Source of the DNA: Pseudomonadota bacterium
Lineage (GTDB): Bacteria; Desulfobacterota; Desulfobulbia; Desulfobulbales; SURF-16
Length of the DNA stretch: 5,822 bases
NCBI GenBank assembly: GCA_030597865.1
Contig: JAUVQZ010000183.1
Coordinates: 1-5,822 of the forward strand
Direction: 5' to 3'
The position numbers and the translations under genes are program-made. Shown one piece after another: positions 1 to 5,822 of the stretch. The notes beneath the pieces were generated by a model that was not told the DNA's origin, made no database searches, and saw only the letters and a list, made by a program, of their open reading frames with translations. Position 1 is the first letter of the stretch. Each line of letters starts with the position of its first letter.

Positions 1-2239
1 CCTGGCTGACCGCCTCAAGGATATGGGCTATGAATTCGCCACCCGGGCTGCGGTCTCCATCTGTATTAACGATATGCTTATTCCCCTTTCCAAGGAGGAT
101 ACCATCGGCAAATCAGAAAAGGAGGTCATGGACGTTGAGAGCCAGTACGCCGACGGTCTGATCACCTCTGGTGAGAAGTATAATAAGGTGGTTGATATCT
201 GGTCAAAGACCACGGACAACGTGGCCCAGGACATGATGACCGAGCTTTCGGTGGATTATATCCAAAACCCCGACACCAAGAAGATGGAGGAGATCCCGAG
301 TTTCAATCCCATCTATATGATGGCTGACTCCGGTGCCCGTGGCTCCAAGGACCAGATCCGGCAGCTTGCTGGTATGCGTGGTCTGATGGCCAAGCCCTCC
401 GGCGCCATTATTGAGACCCCCATTAAGGCCAACTTCCGTGAAGGCCTCACCGTTCTTGAGTACTTCATCTCCACCCATGGTGCCCGTAAAGGTCTTGCTG
501 ATACCGCCCTGAAAACGGCAAACTCCGGTTATCTGACCCGCCGTCTGGTTGATGTTGCCCAGGATTCCACCATTGTTGAGACGGATTGTGGCACCCTGGA
601 CGGCATCCTGGCCGAGCCCCTTGTTGAGGGTGGTGAGATCATCCAGAAGGTGAGTGAGCGCATCCTGGGCCGGGTGGCCCTGGAGGATGTGGTCGACGCC
701 TTTTCCGGTGAGGTGCTGGTTGAGGCCAACGAACAGTTCACGGAAGAGAAGGTCAAGGCCATTGAGGACGCCGGCATTGATCGGGTTCTCATGCGCTCCG
801 TTCTCAGCTGCCGTGCCAAGCGCGGCGTCTGCGCCCTGTGCTATGGCCGTGATCTTGGCCGTGGCCACATGGTTAACAGTGGTGAGGCGGTGGGTATTAT
901 CGCCGCCCAGTCCATTGGTGAGCCTGGAACCCAGCTCACCATGCGTACCTTCCATATTGGTGGTACGGCGAGCCGGGCCGTGGAAACTGCTGAGGTTCGC
1001 ACCCAGCATGGCGGTTTCCTGAAGTATAACGACCTCCATTGCGTTGCCAATCAGGAGGGCGATATGGTTGTCATGAACCGTAATGGTGACATCTCTGTTC
1101 TTGGCCCCAAGGGACGTGAGCGTGAGCGTTACCCCGTGCCCTACGGTGCTGTTCTCCATATTGCTGACGGTGGCAAGATGGAACCCAACACCATGATTGC
1201 CGACTGGGACCCCTACACCATCCCCATTGTTACGGAGATCGCTGGTGTGGTGAAGCATGAGGACATCGTTGAAGGTATGTCCATGCAGGAGAAGAAGGAT
1301 CAGATCACCGGCAGGTCAAGCTCGGTGATTATTCCCTCTAAGAATTCAGCCCTAAACCCCCTCATCTCCCTGCGTACGGATAAGGGCAAGCCGGTCAAGC
1401 TCGATAAGACTGGTATTCCGGCCCGCTACTCACTGCCGGTGGGTACCATTATCACTGTTGAGGACGGAGCCGCTGTTGAGGCCGGTGTTATTCTTGGTAA
1501 GATTCCCCGTGAAACTACAAAGACCAAGGATATTACCGGTGGTCTGCCCCGTGTCGCCGAACTCTTTGAGGTACGTAAACCTAAGCAGCTCGCCGTTATC
1601 TCCGAGATTGACGGTCGGGTGACCTTTGGTAAGGAGCTCAAGGGTAAGCGCCGGGTTGTCATCACCCCTGAATTGGGTGATCCTAAGGAGTATCTCATTC
1701 CCAAGGGCAAGCATATTGCTGTCCATGAGGGCGACTATGTCAAATCCGGTGAGCCTCTGATGGACGGTTCCCCTGATCCCAATGATATTCTCCGCGTTCT
1801 TGGTGTTAAGGAGCTTGCCAAGTTTATGGTTAATGAGATCCAGGAGGTCTACCGCCTCCAGGGTGTAACGATCAACGATAAGCATATCGAGGTTATTGTT
1901 CGCCAGATGCTGCGCCGTGTACAGATCACCGGTGTGGGCGATTCAACCTTCATGCAGGGCGAGCAGGTGGAGTGGTGGAAGTTTAATGAGGAGAATGAGC
2001 AGCTCTTACGGGAGGGCAATGTGCCGGCCCAGGCAGAGGCCGTGCTTCTCGGTGTCACCAAGGCCTCTTTGAGTACGGACAGCTTTATCTCCGCAGCCTC
2101 CTTCCAGGAGACCACCAAGGTCCTGACCAATTCCGCCATGGCCGGTCGCGTTGATGATCTCCGTGGCCTTAAGGAAAATGTTATTATGGGCCGATTGGTT
2201 CCTGCGGGTACTGGTTTGAGTAGTTATAGGGTCAAATAG
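1..2239 (+). CDS. rpoC: DNA-directed RNA polymerase subunit beta' (C-terminal part, 5' truncated by window)
   Basis: This is the catalytic beta' subunit of RNA polymerase. The reading frame is open from base 2 (LADRLKD before the Met at base 23), so the gene begins upstream of the window and that Met is internal. The 745 residues seen match the last half of a roughly 1400-residue proteobacterial RpoC. Counting from the Met at base 23, the bridge helix is at about 151-181 (THGARKGLADTALKTANSGY...). The four cysteines of the second zinc site are C189, C263, C270 and C273. The trigger loop is at about 291-314, with M307, R308 and H311 at the positions of E. coli M932, R933 and H936. Residues about 318-502 are an SI3-type insertion, typical of proteobacteria, after which the conserved TKDITGGLPRVAELFE resumes. 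The C-terminal ESFISAASFQET-like block is SFISAASFQETT, ending GRLVPAGTG. No frameshift or missing catalytic-region residue is visible. The stop is TAG. rpoB is expected upstream. Confidence 0.98.
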   Translation, partial: LADRLKDMGYEFATRAAVSICINDMLIPLSKEDTIGKSEKEVMDVESQYADGLITSGEKYNKVVDIWSKTTDNVAQDMMTELSVDYIQNPDTKKMEEIPSFNPIYMMADSGARGSKDQIRQLAGMRGLMAKPSGAIIETPIKANFREGLTVLEYFISTHGARKGLADTALKTANSGYLTRRLVDVAQDSTIVETDCGTLDGILAEPLVEGGEIIQKVSERILGRVALEDVVDAFSGEVLVEANEQFTEEKVKAIEDAGIDRVLMRSVLSCRAKRGVCALCYGRDLGRGHMVNSGEAVGIIAAQSIGEPGTQLTMRTFHIGGTASRAVETAEVRTQHGGFLKYNDLHCVANQEGDMVVMNRNGDISVLGPKGRERERYPVPYGAVLHIADGGKMEPNTMIADWDPYTIPIVTEIAGVVKHEDIVEGMSMQEKKDQITGRSSSVIIPSKNSALNPLISLRTDKGKPVKLDKTGIPARYSLPVGTIITVEDGAAVEAGVILGKIPRETTKTKDITGGLPRVAELFEVRKPKQLAVISEIDGRVTFGKELKGKRRVVITPELGDPKEYLIPKGKHIAVHEGDYVKSGEPLMDGSPDPNDILRVLGVKELAKFMVNEIQEVYRLQGVTINDKHIEVIVRQMLRRVQITGVGDSTFMQGEQVEWWKFNEENEQLLREGNVPAQAEAVLLGVTKASLSTDSFISAASFQETTKVLTNSAMAGRVDDLRGLKENVIMGRLVPAGTGLSSYRVK

Positions 2240-2283
2240 GGACAGGCAAGCAAGCCAGGCAATGGCGGCCAGAAGAGATTTTC

Positions 2284-2317
2284 ATTTATTGTCATTGCTT
2301 ACTTCTTGACAATAAAT
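2284..2317. repeat. 11-bp perfect inverted repeat between rpoC and rpsL
   Basis: ATTTATTGTCA (2284-2294) is the exact reverse complement of TGACAATAAAT (2307-2317), with a 12-nt spacer. Allowing a one-base bulge, pairing continues for two more bases outward (TC at 2282-2283 with GA at 2319-2320). The right arm covers most of the TTGACA of the candidate rpsL promoter. No T-tract follows on the + strand, so it is not a canonical intrinsic terminator for rpoC. It could be an operator-like dyad, an mRNA 3'-end stem for rpoC, or chance in AT-rich DNA. Its function is unknown. Confidence 0.7.
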
Positions 2318-2334
2318 TGACCTTCGTGTATCTA
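2306..2334 (+). promoter_or_regulatory. Candidate sigma70 promoter for rpsL-rpsG
   Basis: A perfect -35 hexamer TTGACA (2306-2311) is followed after exactly 17 bp by TATCTA (2329-2334), a weak -10 with three of six consensus matches. Transcription would start near 2341 and give a leader of about 120 nt before rpsL. The position, just after rpoC and before a structured leader, is sensible for a str-operon promoter. The poor -10 keeps confidence moderate. Readthrough from the rpoBC operon is also possible because no clear terminator was found after rpoC. Confidence 0.45.
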
Positions 2335-2338
2335 TGTC

Positions 2339-2377
2339 GTTTCCCTTGCTATGGGGAGTTTCTCCTGCGTGGGAAAC
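2339..2377 (+). promoter_or_regulatory. Leader hairpin 1 upstream of rpsL
   Basis: GTTTCCC (2339-2345) pairs perfectly with GGGAAAC (2371-2377). Nested inside it, GGAG (2355-2358) pairs with CTCC (2362-2365) around a TTT loop, with one further G-U pair at 2354/2366. The result is a two-tier stem with an internal loop. It lies at the predicted 5' end of the rpsL transcript and could be a regulatory or stabilising leader structure. No T-run follows, so it is not a terminator. Pairing was found by eye and no folding energy was calculated. Confidence 0.45.
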
Positions 2378-2385
2378 TTGTTGCG

Positions 2386-2414
2386 GGCTGATGGTTGAAC
2401 AGCACATGTCAGCC
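2386..2414 (+). promoter_or_regulatory. Leader hairpin 2 upstream of rpsL
   Basis: GGCTGA (2386-2391) pairs with TCAGCC (2409-2414), with two possible G-U pairs further in. A T-run (2427-2431) appears only about 12 nt after the stem, too far for a standard intrinsic terminator. With hairpin 1 it makes the 5' leader of rpsL structured, while the stretch from about 2420 to the Shine-Dalgarno is AT-rich and likely unpaired. A role in translational or transcriptional feedback is only inference. Confidence 0.4.
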
Positions 2415-2460
2415 GTACTGAAATTATTTTTAATTACATTTAATATAAGGAGTTTGTTCA

Positions 2461-2832
2461 ATGCCAACCATAAACCAACTGGTCAGGCAGGGTCGTAAAA
2501 AATCTGTAAAGCGTACAAATACGCCGGCTCTCCAGGCATGTCCCCAGAGACGTGGTGTTTGTGTTCGCGTATATACGACCACCCCTAAAAAGCCAAACTC
2601 AGCCCTTCGTAAGGTGGCCAGGGTAAGGCTGACCAACGGAATAGAGGTTACCTCATATATTCCGGGTATTGGACATAACCTTCAAGAGCATTCCGTGGTG
2701 CTGATTCGTGGCGGCCGTGTAAAGGATTTACCCGGTGTCCGTTATCATGTTATCAGGGGAACCCTTGATACCCTGGGAGTTTCTGATCGTCGTCAGGGTC
2801 GCTCTAAGTATGGCGCCAAAAGACCTAAGTAG
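2461..2832 (+). CDS. rpsL: 30S ribosomal protein S12
   Basis: S12 sits at the decoding centre of the 30S subunit and helps monitor codon-anticodon pairing. The 123-residue product has the usual family length and the family hallmarks: CPQRRGVCVRVYTTTPKKPNSALRKVARVRLTNG (about 27-60), SYIPGIGHNLQEHS, and IRGGRVKDLPGVRYH (about 82-96). The residues classically changed in streptomycin-resistant mutants, K43 and K88, and the neighbouring P91 are all unmutated, so this looks like a streptomycin-sensitive allele. D89, the site of beta-methylthiolation by RimO in E. coli, is present. The ATG is supported by AAGGAG at 2447-2452, eight bases upstream, and by the standard MPTINQLVR start. rpsG follows after only 11 nt, so the two are surely co-transcribed. 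Confidence 0.99.
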   Translation: MPTINQLVRQGRKKSVKRTNTPALQACPQRRGVCVRVYTTTPKKPNSALRKVARVRLTNGIEVTSYIPGIGHNLQEHSVVLIRGGRVKDLPGVRYHVIRGTLDTLGVSDRRQGRSKYGAKRPK

Positions 2833-2843
2833 AGGATTCAATA

Positions 2844-3317
2844 ATGCCAAGACGTAGATTAGTTGCCAAAAGACAGATCCCCGGTGATCATCGCTATAAT
2901 TCAGTTCTTGTTTCCAAGTTCATCAACACCTTGATGAGTGACGGTAAGAAGTCCATCGCCCAGAATATTTTTTATGGTGCCATGGATCTTATTGAGGGCA
3001 GGATTAGCGAAGAAGAGCCCTTTACCGTGTTTGAGAAGGCCATGGACAACGTCCGGCCCAGACTTGAGGTCAAATCCCGCCGTGTTGGTGGTGCTACCTA
3101 TCAGGTGCCCCAAGAGGTTCGCCCGGAGCGTCGTAATGCCCTGGCAATGCGTTGGCTTGTGGAGCACGCCCGTAAGCGTAACGGCCGCACTATGGCTGAG
3201 AAGCTTGCTGCTGAGTTCGCCGATGCCTTTGCCTCCCGCGGTGCAGCTGTCAAAAAACGTGAAGACACCCATCGTATGGCAGATGCCAATAAGGCCTTTG
3301 CCCATTATCGCTGGTAG
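2844..3317 (+). CDS. rpsG: 30S ribosomal protein S7
   Basis: S7 is the primary binding protein that nucleates assembly of the 30S head on the 3' domain of 16S rRNA, near the E site. The product is 157 residues, matching the usual 156-residue form rather than the C-terminally extended E. coli K-12 version. Conserved segments are MPRRR at the N-terminus, LMSDGKKSIAQ (30-40), KSRRVGGATYQVPQEVRPERR (77-97), ALAMRWLVEHARKR, and the C-terminal AVKKREDTHRMADANKAFAHYRW. AGAGGA at 2831-2836, overlapping the rpsL stop, lies seven bases before the ATG. The gene ends with tandem in-frame stops TAG-TAA (3315-3320). A terminator candidate follows, so rpsG is probably the last gene of its main transcript. 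S7 is the autogenous repressor of the E. coli str operon, but the 11-nt gap here cannot hold the E. coli-type site. Confidence 0.99.
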   Translation: MPRRRLVAKRQIPGDHRYNSVLVSKFINTLMSDGKKSIAQNIFYGAMDLIEGRISEEEPFTVFEKAMDNVRPRLEVKSRRVGGATYQVPQEVRPERRNALAMRWLVEHARKRNGRTMAEKLAAEFADAFASRGAAVKKREDTHRMADANKAFAHYRW

Positions 3318-3324
3318 TAACTTT

Positions 3325-3409
3325 ACGGGTAAATATTTTCCTGTTTCTGTAGATTTCAGAAACAGGGCGTTTTAGATAAACTTCCGTTGACAAAAGATGG
3401 GTTACCCGT
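3325..3409. repeat. Distant 8-bp inverted repeat flanking the rpsG-fusA terminator
   Basis: ACGGGTAA (3325-3332) and TTACCCGT (3402-3409) are exact reverse complements separated by 69 bp. They enclose the terminator hairpin and the -35 of the fusA promoter. The right arm ends directly against the -10 and overlaps a short palindrome, GGGTTACCC (3399-3407), inside the promoter spacer. These could be paired protein-binding half-sites or a long-range stem in readthrough RNA. An 8-bp match is also within reach of chance. Confidence 0.4.
3340..3373 (+). terminator. Intrinsic terminator candidate after rpsG
   Basis: CCTGTTTCTG (3340-3349) pairs perfectly with CAGAAACAGG (3357-3366) around a seven-base loop. 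A T4 run begins three bases after the stem (3370-3373). The stem is ten base pairs at about 50% GC. The T-run is short and slightly offset, so termination may be partial and let some transcripts read into fusA. The position 22 bases after the rpsG stop and just before a strong promoter supports a terminator role. Confidence 0.65.
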
Positions 3410-3415
3410 TATAAA
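3387..3415 (+). promoter_or_regulatory. Strong sigma70 promoter for fusA (and tuf)
   Basis: The -35 hexamer TTGACA (3387-3392) is perfect, the spacer is 17 bp, and the -10 TATAAA (3410-3415) matches five of six consensus bases. Transcription would start near 3422, giving a leader of about 70 nt before the fusA ATG at 3494. It lies right after the terminator candidate. The spacer contains the palindrome GGGTTACCC. This is the best promoter-like sequence in the window. Confidence 0.82.
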
Positions 3416-3448
3416 CTCCTCTTTTTGATGGCCCAGCTTTAACGGTCA

Positions 3449-3468
3449 GGCTTTATTTTTTTGAAGCC
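3449..3468 (+). promoter_or_regulatory. Weak hairpin in the fusA leader
   Basis: GGCTT (3449-3453) pairs with AAGCC (3464-3468), with one more possible T-G pair, around a loop that includes T7 (3456-3462). It lies just upstream of the fusA ribosome binding site. The stem is short and any role is uncertain. Confidence 0.25.
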
Positions 3469-3481
3469 GAGATGTTTGGCC

Positions 3482-3490
3482 AAGGTAGAG
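3482..3490 (+). promoter_or_regulatory. fusA ribosome binding site (decides the start)
   Basis: AAGGTAGAG offers AAGG eight bases before the ATG at 3494, with a second purine block (AGAG) closer. No comparable purine-rich site is well placed before the in-frame TTG at 3461, which is preceded by a T-run and lies inside a possible hairpin. The ATG at 3494 is therefore the better start. Confidence 0.6.
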
Positions 3491-3493
3491 ATC

Positions 3494-5575
3494 ATGGCAA
3501 AAAACATCTCTCTTGCCCGGTTGAGAAATATCGGCATTATGGCCCATATTGACGCGGGCAAGACAACAACAACGGAAAGGATTCTCTACTACACGGGGCG
3601 CTCCCATAAGTTAGGCGAGGTCCATGAAGGCACCGCCGTCATGGATTGGATGGAGCAGGAGCAGGAGAGGGGGATTACCATCACCTCTGCCGCCACAACC
3701 TGTGAGTGGAAGGATCATCGTATCAATATAATTGATACACCAGGGCATGTGGATTTTACCCTGGAGGTTGAAAGATGCCTGCGGGTGCTTGATGGTGTTG
3801 TTGCTGTTTTCTGTGCGGTTGGCGGTGTTGAGCCCCAGTCAGAGACAGTGTGGCGTCAGGCAGAAAAATACGGTATACCCCGCCTGGCATTTATCAACAA
3901 GATGGACCGCGTTGGCGCAGATTTCAAGCGTTGTGTCTCCATGTTGGAAGACCGCTTGGGCGCCAATACCCTTCCTGTCCAGCTCCCGGTTGGCAGCGAA
4001 GATGATTTTCGCGGTATCATAGACCTTATTTCAGGCGAAATGATGGTCTTTGATGAAGAGACTCAGGGACTGGAAGTGTCTTACCAGTCAATCCCTGAGG
4101 AGTTCGAAAAAGAGTTCACGGCTGCACATATGGCACTCCTCGAGAAGCTGGCCGACTTCGATGAGGGTGTCATGGAAAAATATCTTGAAGAGCAGCCCAT
4201 TGCGGCGGATGAAATCATCCGGGCAATCAGGGCAGCGACGATAAATTTGGACCTTGTGCCGGTTCTGTGTGGAAGTGCTTTTAAGAATAAGGGTGTGCAG
4301 CCCTTATTGGATGCAGTTCTTTCCTACCTGCCTTCACCAAGCGACATCCCTCCTGTGGAGGGGGTTGATAAGCAGGGTGAGGCCGTGAGTAGGAAGACAG
4401 GTGCCAGTGAAAAGTTTTGCAGCCTGGCCTTTAAGCTCATGGCAGATCCCTTTGTGGGGACGTTGGCCTTTATCCGCGTCTACACCGGCACCCTTGCCGT
4501 TGGAGACAAGGTGTTTAACCCTGTGAAGTCGAAACAGGAGAAGGTCAGTCGCATCCTTAAGATGCATGCCAACAAACGGGAAGAGGTCAAGATGCTAGGC
4601 CCCGGTGACATTGGCGCCCTGGTTGGCTTACGTTTCTCAACCACCGGCGATACCCTTTGTAGCACCGGAGATTATATAGTTCTGGATAAGATGGAGTTTC
4701 CAGAACCGGTCATCAGCATAGCCATTGAGCCGAAAACAAAGGCTGATGAAGAGAAGCTCTATGAGAGCCTGGAAAAAATGTCCCTGGAGGATCCATCCTT
4801 CCATGTGGGCACGGATGCTGACACAGGACAGACCCTCATCTCCGGAATGGGCGAGTTGCACCTGGAAATTATTGTTGACCGGCTGCTGCGTGAGTTCAAG
4901 GTTGGGGCCAATGTCGGCAAGCCCCAGGTTGCCTATAAAGAGACAGTCACCAGCCAAGGCCAAGGTGAACATGAATTTACCCAACAGACCGGTCAGAATC
5001 AGTATGGCCATGTCTGTTTGGAAGTTTCCCCCCTTCAACAGGGTGAGGGGAGACAGTTTGAGTGTCAGGTCAGTGAAGAGACCATTCCGGCTGAGTTTAT
5101 CGCTGCCATTGAGCGTAGTGTCTATTCAAGTCTTGATTCTGGTGCACTGCTTGGCTTTCCAGTGATGGATATTAAGGTCAGCCTGGTTGGTGGTTCCTTT
5201 CACGAGGAAGATTCAACCGATCAGGCCTTTGGGGTGGCCACAGCCATGGCCCTTAGGGAGGCCATGCTCAAGGCTGAACCGATACTTCTTGAGCCAATGA
5301 TGGCCTTGGAGATCATGGTTCCTGAAGCCAGTATGGGGGATGTGATTGCAGACCTCAACGTCAGGCATGCCAAGATAAACGGCATGCAGGGGCGGGAAAA
5401 TGGTTATCAGGAGATTAAGGTTGAGGTACCCCTTGCCCAGATGTTTGGCTATGCGACTGATTTGAGATCAGCCAGTCAGGGCCGGGCAAACTTCTCCATG
5501 AAGTTTGCCAATTATGCTGAAGTACCAAAGAAGACGAGTGACAAGATCATTCAGAAGGTAAAAGGATTAATCTGA
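3494..5575 (+). CDS. fusA: Translation elongation factor G (spdEFG1-like)
   Basis: EF-G is the cytosolic GTPase that drives tRNA-mRNA translocation on the ribosome. The frame is open from a TTG at 3461, but the ATG at 3494 is chosen because it has a ribosome binding site and gives the family-typical start (MAKNISLARLRNIGIMAHIDAGKT) and length (693 residues). GTPase motifs are G1 AHIDAGKT (17-24), switch I RGITI (59-63), G3 DTPGH (81-85), G4 NKMD (135-138) and G5 GSAF (260-263). Domains II and III follow to about 480. Domain IV spans about 483-600 and has H570 in the tip loop SFHEEDS, the position of the functionally important tip histidine. Domain V lies at about 601-672, and the last helix returns to domain IV. 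CAVGGVEPQ at 107-115 and RHA (625-627) where E. coli has RRG resemble the spdEFG1/mitochondrial EFG1 group more than E. coli EF-G. If so, a second EF-G gene for ribosome recycling would be expected elsewhere. It is probably transcribed from the promoter at 3387-3415, together with tuf. Confidence 0.97.
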   Translation: MAKNISLARLRNIGIMAHIDAGKTTTTERILYYTGRSHKLGEVHEGTAVMDWMEQEQERGITITSAATTCEWKDHRINIIDTPGHVDFTLEVERCLRVLDGVVAVFCAVGGVEPQSETVWRQAEKYGIPRLAFINKMDRVGADFKRCVSMLEDRLGANTLPVQLPVGSEDDFRGIIDLISGEMMVFDEETQGLEVSYQSIPEEFEKEFTAAHMALLEKLADFDEGVMEKYLEEQPIAADEIIRAIRAATINLDLVPVLCGSAFKNKGVQPLLDAVLSYLPSPSDIPPVEGVDKQGEAVSRKTGASEKFCSLAFKLMADPFVGTLAFIRVYTGTLAVGDKVFNPVKSKQEKVSRILKMHANKREEVKMLGPGDIGALVGLRFSTTGDTLCSTGDYIVLDKMEFPEPVISIAIEPKTKADEEKLYESLEKMSLEDPSFHVGTDADTGQTLISGMGELHLEIIVDRLLREFKVGANVGKPQVAYKETVTSQGQGEHEFTQQTGQNQYGHVCLEVSPLQQGEGRQFECQVSEETIPAEFIAAIERSVYSSLDSGALLGFPVMDIKVSLVGGSFHEEDSTDQAFGVATAMALREAMLKAEPILLEPMMALEIMVPEASMGDVIADLNVRHAKINGMQGRENGYQEIKVEVPLAQMFGYATDLRSASQGRANFSMKFANYAEVPKKTSDKIIQKVKGLI

Positions 5576-5586
5576 TTTTAAGCCCC

Positions 5587-5614
5587 TTCTATATAGATAG
5601 AAACGGCATTTTTT
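5587..5614 (+). other. Small hairpin plus T-run between fusA and tuf
   Basis: TTCTAT (5587-5592) pairs with ATAGAA (5597-5602) around a four-base loop, and T6 follows at 5609-5614 after a six-base gap. The stem is AT-rich and the T-run is offset, so it is a poor terminator. At most it would cause partial termination, pausing or RNA processing. fusA and tuf are therefore most simply read as one transcript. Confidence 0.25.
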
Positions 5615-5632
5615 AAAATTCGAGGAAGAACA

Positions 5633-5822
5633 ATGGCTAGAGAGAAATTTGAACGCACCAAACCTCATTTGAACATCGGTACCATCGGTCACGTGGATCA
5701 TGGTAAGACCACCCTGACTGCAGCGATTACCAATGTCCTTTCTCAGAAGGGTTTTGCTGAAAGCACGGATTTTAGTGACATTGACAAGGCGCCTGAAGAA
5801 AAAGAGCGTGGCATCACCATCG
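5633..5822 (+). CDS. tuf: Translation elongation factor Tu (N-terminal part, cut by window end)
   Basis: EF-Tu is the GTPase that carries aminoacyl-tRNA to the ribosomal A site. The 63 complete codons visible read MAREKFERTKPHLNIGTIGH onward. The G1 loop GHVDHGKT is at 19-26 and the switch I motif RGITI at 59-63, just before the edge; T62 is the Mg2+-coordinating threonine. GHVDHGKT together with the N-terminus separates it from EF-G, SelB and IF-2. The ATG is supported by GAGGA at 5622-5626, six bases upstream. It lies 57 nt after fusA in the usual str-operon order. Many proteobacteria carry two near-identical tuf copies, so this may not be the only one. The rest of the gene (about 330 codons) is outside the window. 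Confidence 0.98.
   Translation, partial: MAREKFERTKPHLNIGTIGHVDHGKTTLTAAITNVLSQKGFAESTDFSDIDKAPEEKERGITI

Noticed and set aside
203..1258. Long antisense open frame (351 codons) opposite rpoC
   Set aside because: It lies wholly within the conserved rpoC coding sequence, its predicted residues are low-complexity and resemble no family I know, and no promoter or ribosome binding site stands out. It is a shadow of rpoC codon bias.
2254..2266. GCCA/TGGC mini-stem as an rpoC terminator
   Set aside because: Only four base pairs and no T-run directly after it. It is too weak to call.
2282..2467. Small antisense open frame in the rpoC-rpsL gap (61 codons)
   Set aside because: It spans the promoter, leader and rpsL start region, has no recognisable product, and its end overlaps the rpsL ribosome binding site. 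Better explained as a chance frame in non-coding DNA.
3430..3462. Attenuator in the fusA leader (GGCC/GGTC stem followed by T7)
   Set aside because: The stem is at most four pairs including a wobble, so the T-run lacks a convincing hairpin.
3461..3493. TTG start extending EF-G by 11 residues
   Set aside because: The extension (KPRCLAKVEI) is not typical of EF-G, the TTG follows a T-run with no good Shine-Dalgarno, and the ATG at 3494 has both a site and the standard N-terminus.
1..5822. Mobile element, CRISPR array, tRNA/rRNA gene or defence system
   Set aside because: No direct-repeat array, transposase, integrase, tRNA cloverleaf or rRNA segment was seen. All long frames are accounted for by five core genes.

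Overview
This window is a conserved core-genome segment: the 3' part of rpoC, then rpsL, rpsG, fusA and the 5' end of tuf, all on the + strand. It is the boundary between an rpoBC operon and a 'str' operon. Every protein is a recognisable housekeeping component of transcription or translation. The moderate GC content, the proteobacterial-type SI3 insert in the RNA polymerase beta' trigger loop, and an EF-G with features of the spdEFG1/mitochondrial-EFG1-like subfamily (for example CAVGGVEPQ) suggest a deltaproteobacterium, possibly a Desulfotalea/Desulfobulbaceae-like sulfate reducer. The genus-level guess is from memory of family sequences and is not proven here.

Layout: 1-2239 encodes the C-terminal 745 residues of RpoC (bridge helix, second zinc site, trigger loop, SI3, C-terminal clamp region). 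2240-2460 is a 221-bp intergenic region with an 11-bp perfect dyad, a candidate sigma70 promoter whose TTGACA overlaps that dyad, and two leader hairpins before the rpsL ribosome binding site. 2461-3317 holds rpsL and rpsG, separated by only 11 nt. 3318-3493 contains a good intrinsic-terminator candidate followed by a near-consensus promoter (TTGACA-N17-TATAAA), so fusA appears to have its own transcription start. 3494-5575 is fusA, followed by a 57-nt gap and then tuf (5633 to the window edge).

The products act together. RpoC is part of the transcribing enzyme. S12 and S7 are 30S proteins at the decoding site and the 3' major domain (head). EF-G drives translocation and EF-Tu delivers aminoacyl-tRNA.

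I found no previously undescribed system, mobile element, CRISPR array or RNA gene. The points of interest are regulatory: the str cluster seems to be split into rpsL-rpsG and fusA-tuf transcription units, the classic E. coli S7 feedback site has no room between rpsL and rpsG, and there are unassigned inverted repeats around both promoters.
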